DNA of 10,700 nucleotides from Nitrospiria bacterium (GTDB lineage Bacteria > Nitrospirota > CAKKRA01 > 9FT-COMBO-42-15), in contig CAKKRA010000409.1 of NCBI GenBank assembly GCA_919902475.1, forward strand, positions 1 through 10,700, written 5' to 3'. How positions within the stretch are numbered: the first letter of the stretch is position 1; each line of letters begins with the position of its first letter. Below the pieces are notes generated by a model that saw only the letters and a list, made by a program, of their open reading frames with translations, searched no databases and was not told the origin of the DNA. This document shows positions 6,313 through 10,700 of this stretch, piece after piece. A program made the translations under genes and the position numbers.

Positions 6313-7326
6313 ATGGTACAGTATCAGGATTTAATAGAGGAATTAAAAAAGGGGGACATCTCCTTTCCTGTTTATGCGCTTGTGGGTGAAGAGGGGCTTC
6401 TGATTTCAGAGGCAGTTGACAAGATAGTTGATAAGGCGCTGCCAGACGGGATGAAGGACTTTAATTATAATCTCTTTTATGCAAAAGAAAACAGCATTGA
6501 TGAGGCGTTAAATGCCGTATGCACCCTTCCGCTAATGGCTAAAAAAAGGGTTGTCGTGTTAAGGGATATTGACCAATATCCTGCATCAAGCCTTGATAGG
6601 CTCGCAGATTACCTTAAAAACCCTTCTTCTTCAACTTGCCTGATTATTACAGCAAAAAAAATAGACCAGAGGACAAAGTTTTTTAAGGCGCTTCAGAATG
6701 ATTCTATGATAACCGCCTGCGGGCCGCTTTATGAAAACCAGATCAAATCATGGATAAGATTCAGGGCAAAGTCTTATGGCCTTGAGTTTACAGAGGATGC
6801 GCTTAATATATTTTATGAGGTTGCAGGCAATGAGCTTGGCATCATAGATAATGAGCTGAAAAAGATTTCTTCCTACTGTGAGTCAAAAAAGAAGATAGAC
6901 ACAGATGATGTTGAGCTCCTCGTGGGCAAAAGCAGGATATATTCTATATTTAATCTTATAAATGCAATTGGTGAAAAGAGGCTTGAAAAAGCGCTTCTGA
7001 TATTGAAGAAGATGCTGAATGACGGCGAGCCGCCTCTTATGATACTTGCAATGATCGCAAGGCAGTTCAGGCTTATGGTAAGGGCAATAGAGTATCAGAG
7101 AGACGGCCTTTCCGCGCCGGAGGTTTCAAAAAAGATCGGGTTATTTGGAAATATCTTTAATGCATTCAGAGAACAGCTTAGAAATTTTACCCTTGACGAA
7201 ATTCTAAAAAAGCACAAGCTCTTTTTTCATGCGGACTCTGAACTTAAAGGCGGAGTTTATTCTCCGGAGATGATCTTGAATGACTTGATTTTTAAGCTCT
7301 GCAACAGTGTTAAAGGATTGGCATGA
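6313..7326 (+). CDS. holA: DNA polymerase III subunit delta
   Basis: This is the delta subunit of the clamp loader, which opens the beta sliding clamp during replication. About 337 residues, close to the usual 330-345. PVYALVGEEGLLISEAVDKIV near the N-terminus is the family's opening AAA-like strand and helix with a degenerate P-loop (no GKT), as expected for delta. LPLMAKKRVVVLRDID follows, then SSSTCLIITAKKIDQRTKFFKAL. The C-terminal collar region is recognisable in YSIFNLINAIGEKRLEKALLILKKMLNDGEPPLMILAMIARQFR (given here in outline: YSIFNLINAIG, then EPPLMILAMIARQFR). A GTG at 6307 is in frame, but ATG 6313 is better placed behind AGGTGA (6305-6310). The gene follows lptE by about 30 bp and converges on rpsT. 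Confidence 0.93.
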   Translation: MVQYQDLIEELKKGDISFPVYALVGEEGLLISEAVDKIVDKALPDGMKDFNYNLFYAKENSIDEALNAVCTLPLMAKKRVVVLRDIDQYPASSLDRLADYLKNPSSSTCLIITAKKIDQRTKFFKALQNDSMITACGPLYENQIKSWIRFRAKSYGLEFTEDALNIFYEVAGNELGIIDNELKKISSYCESKKKIDTDDVELLVGKSRIYSIFNLINAIGEKRLEKALLILKKMLNDGEPPLMILAMIARQFRLMVRAIEYQRDGLSAPEVSKKIGLFGNIFNAFREQLRNFTLDEILKKHKLFFHADSELKGGVYSPEMILNDLIFKLCNSVKGLA

Positions 7327-7412
7327 TAAGCTGTATGATAAATTTTTCTATTGTTGAATTTTGGTGTAGAGATAGCGCAGCGGCGGCTTTTGCATCTGCC
7401 ATTGCTATGAAA
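7327..7412. other. Gap between convergent holA and rpsT
   Basis: The segment after the holA stop has no clear terminator for holA and no RNA gene that I can fold. Minus-strand frames here are short and lack a Shine-Dalgarno and recognisable sequence. The rpsT hairpin (next entry) follows it directly. Confidence 0.4.
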
Positions 7413-7433
7413 GGGCAGCCAGTAAAGCTGCCC
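7413..7433 (-). terminator. Hairpin downstream of rpsT
   Basis: GGGCAGC (7413-7419) and GCTGCCC (7427-7433) form a perfect 7-bp GC-rich stem with a 7-nt loop, about 17 bp past the rpsT stop. On the minus strand it is followed only by TTTC, a poor T-tract, so termination may be partial or the hairpin may mainly protect the mRNA 3' end. On the plus strand there is no T-run directly after it, so it is less likely to serve holA. Confidence 0.5.
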
Positions 7434-7450
7434 CTGCAATCCAGACTTTA

Positions 7451-7828
7451 TTATTTCTTCTTTGAAGCTGCCTTTGCCTTTGGTTTTTTAGCAGCGGCCT
7501 TTTTTGGCGTTTTTGCCTTGACTGCCTTCTTTGCGCCTTCTTCTGTTGACGGGGCGCCGAGGCCTTTAACAAGGTTATTTACCTTTAGGGTTAATCGCGA
7601 GATGTTTCTTGCTGCATTATTTTTATGTATAATACCCTTTTCTGCTGCCTTGGCAAATGTAGAGGCTGCTAATCGCAAAGTTTTTTTTGCATCTTCAAGG
7701 TTGCTGTTTTCTATAGCTGTTAGTACTTTTTTGGTAATAGTCTTTAGTGCAGAGATTACTGTCCTGTTTCTTTCTCTGTGCACAAGGGCCTGACGGGTCC
7801 TTTTAACTGCTGATTTATGTGTTGCCAA
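7451..7828 (-). CDS. rpsT: 30S ribosomal protein S20 with Lys/Ala-rich C-terminal tail
   Basis: MATHKSAVKRTRQ, the internal ENSNLEDAKKTLRLAAST helix and KGIIHKNNAARNISRL are the S20 signature; S20 is an all-helical primary binder of 16S rRNA in the small subunit. I choose TTG at 7828 as start: GGAGGT (7833-7838) lies 4 nt before it, and the next residues begin exactly like other S20 proteins. The upstream in-frame TTG at 7840 would put the Shine-Dalgarno inside the gene. The product is 125 residues against the usual 85-90: residues about 89-125 (GLGAPSTEEGAKKAVKAK, then KKAAAKKPKAKA and a KKK end) form a histone-H1-like basic tail. Monocistronic, convergent with holA and divergent from murJ. 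Confidence 0.96.
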   Translation of the reverse strand: MATHKSAVKRTRQALVHRERNRTVISALKTITKKVLTAIENSNLEDAKKTLRLAASTFAKAAEKGIIHKNNAARNISRLTLKVNNLVKGLGAPSTEEGAKKAVKAKTPKKAAAKKPKAKAASKKK

Positions 7829-7832
7829 TTTT

Positions 7833-7838
7833 ACCTCC
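7833..7838 (-). promoter_or_regulatory. rpsT: Shine-Dalgarno that fixes the rpsT start
   Basis: GGAGGT on the minus strand is followed by AAAA and then TTG at 7828. This is one of the strongest ribosome binding sites in the window and shows that the TTG at 7828, not the longer frame from 7840, is the start. Confidence 0.85.
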
Positions 7839-7868
7839 AAGATATAGTTTAATTAATATTGAGGTGTT

Positions 7869-7898
7869 TTTTTAGCATAGAATCGGCAGTATTGTCAA
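7869..7898 (-). promoter_or_regulatory. rpsT: Putative rpsT promoter
   Basis: On the minus strand, a perfect -35 TTGACA (7893-7898) is followed after 18 bp by TAAAAA (7869-7874), a 4/6 match to -10 strengthened by TGC directly before it (extended -10). The -35 context CTTGACAAT is the same as at the flavodiiron operon. The predicted leader is about 35 nt and ends with the GGAGGT of rpsT. The site overlaps the region directly upstream of murJ on the other strand. Confidence 0.5.
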
Positions 7899-7911
7899 GG
7901 GAAAAAGCCCA

Positions 7912-9477
7912 ATGAGCGAAAACAAGAAGATTACAAAGGCAGCGGGTATCATAAGCCTTGCCACATTAGCAAGCCGCATACTCGGCTTAGTGAGGGAGAT
8001 GATATATACGCACTATCTTGGCGCTGGAAGGATGTCAGACGCCTTTTTTGCCGCATACCGCATACCGAATCTCTTAAGAGACCTCTTTGCAGAGGGCTCA
8101 ATGTCTGCTGCATTCATCCCTGTATTTACAGATTACCTGACAAACAGGACAAGGGCAGATGCAAAAAAGCTTGTAAAGGCAGTATTTACATTATTGCTGA
8201 TTATGCTGGTATTCGTCTGCGCCATTGGAATTATTATAGCGCCATTTATAGTCAGGATTATTGCCCCGGGCTTTTACGATACTCCGGAAAAATTTTCATA
8301 TACCGTTCTATTAACCAGAATAATGTTCCCCTTTCTCCTTTTTATCGGCCTGTCTGCCCTTGCAATGGGGATTTTAAATTCCCTAAGATCATTTGGCGCA
8401 TCAGCGCTTTCTCCTGTAATGTTTAATATCATGATAATATCATCCGCAGTTTTTGTCTCGCCGTTTTTTAAAGAGCCTGCAATAGCTATTTCTATCGGCA
8501 TTCTGCTCGGCGGATTGTTTCAGCTTTTGTTTCAGATTCCGAGTCTTAGAAATAAAGATATGATGTTTGGGCTAAGGCTCGCGCCTTCAGATGAAGGGGT
8601 TGTTCGCATCAAGAATCTGCTCATTCCAGCAATGCTTGGCCAGTCTGTTGCGCAGGTGAATCTTTTTATAACAACCATACTCGCGTCTTTTTTAGCAGAT
8701 GGCAGCATCTCTTATCTTGCATACAGCAGGGAGCTTGTAAATTTTCCAATGGGTGTTTTTGCAATTGCCTTATCCACTGCAATACTTCCTTCAATGGCAG
8801 AGCAGGCGGCAAGGCATAATTATGAAGGACTCAGAGAGACTTTATCATTTGGACTCAGGCTCATCTTATTTATAACAATTCCATCAATGTTTGGATTAAT
8901 CCTTCTTCGTATCCCCATTATTAGCCTTATCTTCCAGCATGGTAAATTTGATTACATTGCAACCATTGGCACAGCAGATGCACTGATATATTTCTCTGTG
9001 GGCCTCTGGGCATTTGCTGGTGTAAGGATTGTTGTCTCTGCCTTTTATTCTTTAAATGATACAAAAATCCCTGTAAAGATAGGGGCAATTGCAGTGGGTG
9101 TGAATATTGTACTAAATATCATTTTGATGTTTCCCCTGAAACACAAGGGGCTTGCATTGGCAACATCAATTGCATCAATTGTGAACTTTTCCTTACTACT
9201 CTATCTTTTGAGAAAAAGGCTTGGCAGCATTGAAGGAAAAAGGATAATCAAATCTCTGGCAAGGACTATTGCAGCATCATTGATAGTAGCAGCCGTTGCG
9301 TGGTATGTTGCCGGCATGGGAATCTGGCAGACCAAGGGTTATATAATGGATAAGATATTGATACTTGGCGGCACCATTATTTTTAGCATATTTTTATATG
9401 TCATTACGCATATTATTTTAAAGAGCGAAGAAACGCATTTTTTTCTGGAGATGATAAAAGAACGTTTCAGACTGTAG
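7912..9477 (+). CDS. murJ: Lipid II flippase MurJ (MviN)
   Basis: MurJ moves lipid II across the inner membrane for peptidoglycan synthesis. The 521-residue product is strongly hydrophobic throughout, consistent with about 14 membrane helices of the MOP fold. The N-terminal signature is clear: SRILGLVREM, then GAGRMSDAFFAAYRIPNLLRDLFAEGSMSAAFIPVF (in segments: SDAFFAAYRIPNLLRDLFAEG, shortened here to SDAFFAAYRIP). By eye alignment to E. coli MurJ, the essential R18, R24, D39, R52 and R270 correspond to R22, R28, D43, R56 and R273 (in YSREL), all present. ATG 7912 gives the normal N-terminus; AAGGGA lies about 9 nt upstream. It is divergent from rpsT with under 90 bp between them and is followed 9 bp later by a metallo-hydrolase whose Shine-Dalgarno overlaps the murJ stop. 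Confidence 0.97.
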   Translation: MSENKKITKAAGIISLATLASRILGLVREMIYTHYLGAGRMSDAFFAAYRIPNLLRDLFAEGSMSAAFIPVFTDYLTNRTRADAKKLVKAVFTLLLIMLVFVCAIGIIIAPFIVRIIAPGFYDTPEKFSYTVLLTRIMFPFLLFIGLSALAMGILNSLRSFGASALSPVMFNIMIISSAVFVSPFFKEPAIAISIGILLGGLFQLLFQIPSLRNKDMMFGLRLAPSDEGVVRIKNLLIPAMLGQSVAQVNLFITTILASFLADGSISYLAYSRELVNFPMGVFAIALSTAILPSMAEQAARHNYEGLRETLSFGLRLILFITIPSMFGLILLRIPIISLIFQHGKFDYIATIGTADALIYFSVGLWAFAGVRIVVSAFYSLNDTKIPVKIGAIAVGVNIVLNIILMFPLKHKGLALATSIASIVNFSLLLYLLRKRLGSIEGKRIIKSLARTIAASLIVAAVAWYVAGMGIWQTKGYIMDKILILGGTIIFSIFLYVITHIILKSEETHFFLEMIKERFRL

Positions 9478-9481
9478 GAGG
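9476..9481 (+). promoter_or_regulatory. Shine-Dalgarno overlapping the murJ stop codon
   Basis: AGGAGG shares its first two bases with the murJ TAG (9475-9477) and precedes the next ATG (9487) by 5 nt. This arrangement suggests translational coupling of murJ and the hydrolase gene. Confidence 0.75.
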
Positions 9482-9486
9482 GAACA

Positions 9487-10110
9487 ATGTTTTTAAAGAC
9501 ACTTGTAGTAGGACCACTTGAGGTAAACTGTTATGTTATTGCAGATGAAAAGAGCAGGGATGCTGCGGTAATAGATGCTGGAGACAACAGCGATGAGATA
9601 CTTGATGTTATCAAAAAAAACAACCTTAATCTAAAATACATCATTAACACCCATGCGCATTTTGACCACATAGGCGCTATCGGCAAAATAAAAAAGGCTA
9701 CAAACGCAGAATTTCTGATTCATGAAATGGAGATGCATGTTTTAAAGACGCTTCCTTCGCAGAATCTCATCTTTGGCGTAAAGGTTGACAGCCCTCCGAC
9801 TCCTGACAGATTTCTAAAAGATGATGAGAGTCTGACGCTTGGTGATTTAACCTTAAAGATACTTTACACGCCCGGCCATTCACCCGGCGGCATCTGCATA
9901 CATGCAGACGGCGTAGTGTTTACCGGCGACACACTCTTTGCAGGTTCAATCGGCAGAACAAACCTTCCGGGAGGAGACTACAATTCACTTATAAATTCTA
10001 TAAAGAATAAACTGCTTTCTCTTGGAGATGGAACCATTGTCCTGCCGGGTCACGGACCGAAAAGCGCTATAAAGGAAGAAAAAGAATATAATCCGTTCTT
10101 GGCGCAGTAA
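9487..10110 (+). CDS. MBL-fold metallo-hydrolase, glyoxalase II-like
   Basis: The 207-residue protein carries the complete zinc-hydrolase ligand set: H56-x-H58-x-D60-H61 (in NTHAHFDHIGA), H131 (in TPGHSPGG), D148 (in FTGDTLFAGSIGR) and H189 (in LPGHGP). VGPLEVNCYVIADEKSRDAAVIDAG is the standard start of the YcbL/GloB-like subgroup (shortened: VGPLEVNCYVI). True glyoxalase II (about 250 aa) has an extra C-terminal helical domain for glutathione; that domain is missing, so this is the short YcbL type, whose natural substrate is uncertain (S-lactoylglutathione or another thioester is possible). It is cytoplasmic, with no signal peptide. It probably shares a transcript with murJ, from which it is separated by 9 bp, but no functional link is known to me. 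Confidence 0.92.
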   Translation: MFLKTLVVGPLEVNCYVIADEKSRDAAVIDAGDNSDEILDVIKKNNLNLKYIINTHAHFDHIGAIGKIKKATNAEFLIHEMEMHVLKTLPSQNLIFGVKVDSPPTPDRFLKDDESLTLGDLTLKILYTPGHSPGGICIHADGVVFTGDTLFAGSIGRTNLPGGDYNSLINSIKNKLLSLGDGTIVLPGHGPKSAIKEEKEYNPFLAQ

Positions 10111-10154
10111 ACCCAGTTAGAAATAGCAGGGCTTTATAACAGGGCAAATAATTA

Positions 10155-10183
10155 TTGACTGATATTATTATTTCTGCTAATGT
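10155..10183 (+). promoter_or_regulatory. Weak putative promoter upstream of the dksA-like gene
   Basis: TTGACT (10155-10160, 5/6 to -35) is followed after 17 bp by TAATGT (10178-10183), only a 3/6 match to -10. TATATT at 10207-10212 is an alternative -10 without a good -35. The surrounding 126-bp gap (10111-10236) is AT-rich and starts with ACCCAGTTAGAAA, which also occurs inverted in the leuS leader. I see no terminator for the hydrolase gene in it. Confidence 0.3.
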
Positions 10184-10236
10184 AATTGGATATTAATGTC
10201 ATGTTGTATATTTTGTAAAAAGCGAGGAATTAGATT

Positions 10237-10641
10237 ATGCCTACAAGCAAGACTAAAGTAAAAAACGCAAAAGAAGCCAAAAGCAGCGAAAAGTATGAAG
10301 AGATTCGCAAAGAGCTGGAGAGACAGAAAAATGCCCTTCTTGCTGAGGCAGGAGAGCTCATTGGCGGCGGGTTAAATCCGGAAAAAGAAAATTATCCTGA
10401 TTTGTCTGACCAGGCATCTGCTGAATCAGAACAGAACTTTGTTCTGAGATTAAAAGACAGGGAGCAGAAGCTGTTAAAGAAGATAGACGAATCGCTGGAT
10501 AAAATTGCCAATAATACTTATGGCATCTGCGAGTCCTGTGGAGATGAGATTAATCTAAAGAGGCTCCTGGCAAGGCCTGTGACAGCCCTTTGCATTGATT
10601 GTAAAACTAAGCAGGAGGAAGACGAGAAATTAAGGGGATAG
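10237..10641 (+). CDS. dksA: DksA/TraR-family zinc-finger transcription regulator
   Basis: The 134-residue protein has the DksA layout: a basic N-terminus, a long helix from about 17 to 45, a tip segment, a second helix (LRLKDREQKLLKKIDESLDKI), and a C4 zinc finger YGICESCGDEI...ALCIDCKT with C98, C101, C119 and C122. The coiled-coil tip NYPDLSDQA keeps the D-x-x-D-x-A pattern (D55, D58, A60) that corresponds to D71, D74 and A76 of E. coli DksA, so it likely enters the RNA polymerase secondary channel and works with ppGpp. DksA is 151 aa in E. coli; this one has a shorter N-terminus. The symbol is given on tip and finger similarity; some genomes have several paralogues. GAGG lies about 10 nt before ATG 10237. 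Its stop is 3 bp from the tRNA on the other strand. Confidence 0.9.
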   Translation: MPTSKTKVKNAKEAKSSEKYEEIRKELERQKNALLAEAGELIGGGLNPEKENYPDLSDQASAESEQNFVLRLKDREQKLLKKIDESLDKIANNTYGICESCGDEINLKRLLARPVTALCIDCKTKQEEDEKLRG

Positions 10642-10644
10642 AAA

Positions 10645-10700
10645 TGGTAGGCGATGTTGGGATTGAACCAACGACCCCTGCCGTGTGAAGGCAGTGCTCT
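10645..10700 (-). tRNA. tRNA-Val (anticodon CAC), 3' part
   Basis: Reading the minus strand from the window edge: the anticodon stem CTGCC/GGCAG encloses TTCACAC, giving anticodon CAC (valine, GUG codon). The T arm is GTTGG-TTCAATC-CCAAC (10656-10672). The acceptor 3' strand ATCGCCT, discriminator A and an encoded CCA (10645-10647) follow. The D arm and acceptor 5' strand lie beyond the right edge, so identity rests on the anticodon and the close likeness of these arms to bacterial tRNA-Val. It is tail-to-tail with the dksA-like gene. Confidence 0.93.

Noticed and set aside
7330..7450. Small RNA or tRNA-like gene in the holA/rpsT gap
   Set aside because: The GC-rich stretch near 7370-7400 does not fold into a cloverleaf and has no T-arm sequence; only the rpsT hairpin is convincing.
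7323..7793. 156-residue plus-strand frame opposite rpsT
   Set aside because: It is the antisense of the rpsT coding sequence, rich in Phe/Ala because the S20 tail is Lys/Ala-rich; no Shine-Dalgarno and no recognisable domain.
10140..10175. AAATAAT/ATTATTT inverted repeat before the dksA-like gene
   Set aside because: A 7-bp stem of only A and T with a 14-nt loop in AT-rich DNA is expected by chance.

Overview
The window is an ordinary chromosomal region of a Gram-negative (diderm) bacterium. An LPS-assembly lipoprotein gene (lptE) shows an outer membrane with lipopolysaccharide. A flavodiiron protein / rubredoxin / iron-sulfur flavoprotein cluster suggests an anaerobe or microaerophile that must remove O2 or NO. 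The composition is moderately AT-rich, and the order leuS-lptE-holA with rpsT and murJ alongside resembles that of Deltaproteobacteria-like or Nitrospirota-like lineages. That placement is inference from gene content and order; no phylogenetic marker was compared.

Layout from left to right. (1) The 3' part of a capA-type metallophosphatase gene (+), cut by the window edge. (2) A three-gene minus-strand operon at 2934 to 979: flavodiiron protein, a 43-residue rubredoxin, and a flavodoxin-fold protein with the compact four-cysteine motif of iron-sulfur flavoproteins. Together they can form a complete electron chain to O2 or NO. (3) A divergent intergenic region with minus-strand promoter elements and, for leuS, an extended -10 followed by a large palindrome. 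(4) The plus-strand housekeeping run leuS-lptE-holA: leucyl-tRNA synthetase, LPS assembly, DNA polymerase III clamp loader. (5) Convergent rpsT (-), with a hairpin between it and holA and a promoter in the rpsT/murJ gap. (6) Plus-strand murJ (lipid II flippase), tightly coupled to a glyoxalase-II-like metallo-hydrolase. (7) A dksA-type zinc-finger regulator (+), followed 3 bp later by the 3' end of a tRNA-Val(CAC) gene on the minus strand, cut by the right edge.

No stretch of more than 300 bases lacks a gene. I found no CRISPR array, prophage, intact insertion sequence or rRNA, and no convincing undescribed multi-gene system. The most unusual signals are a palindromic dispersed-repeat-like element inserted in frame inside leuS, a 20-bp perfect palindrome in the leuS leader, a histone-H1-like lysine/alanine tail on ribosomal protein S20, and an eight-codon minigene with its own Shine-Dalgarno wedged between lptE and holA. 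Two genes need start or presence corrections relative to simple longest-ORF calling: rpsT starts at a TTG behind a GGAGGT, and the rubredoxin gene is too short for common length cut-offs.
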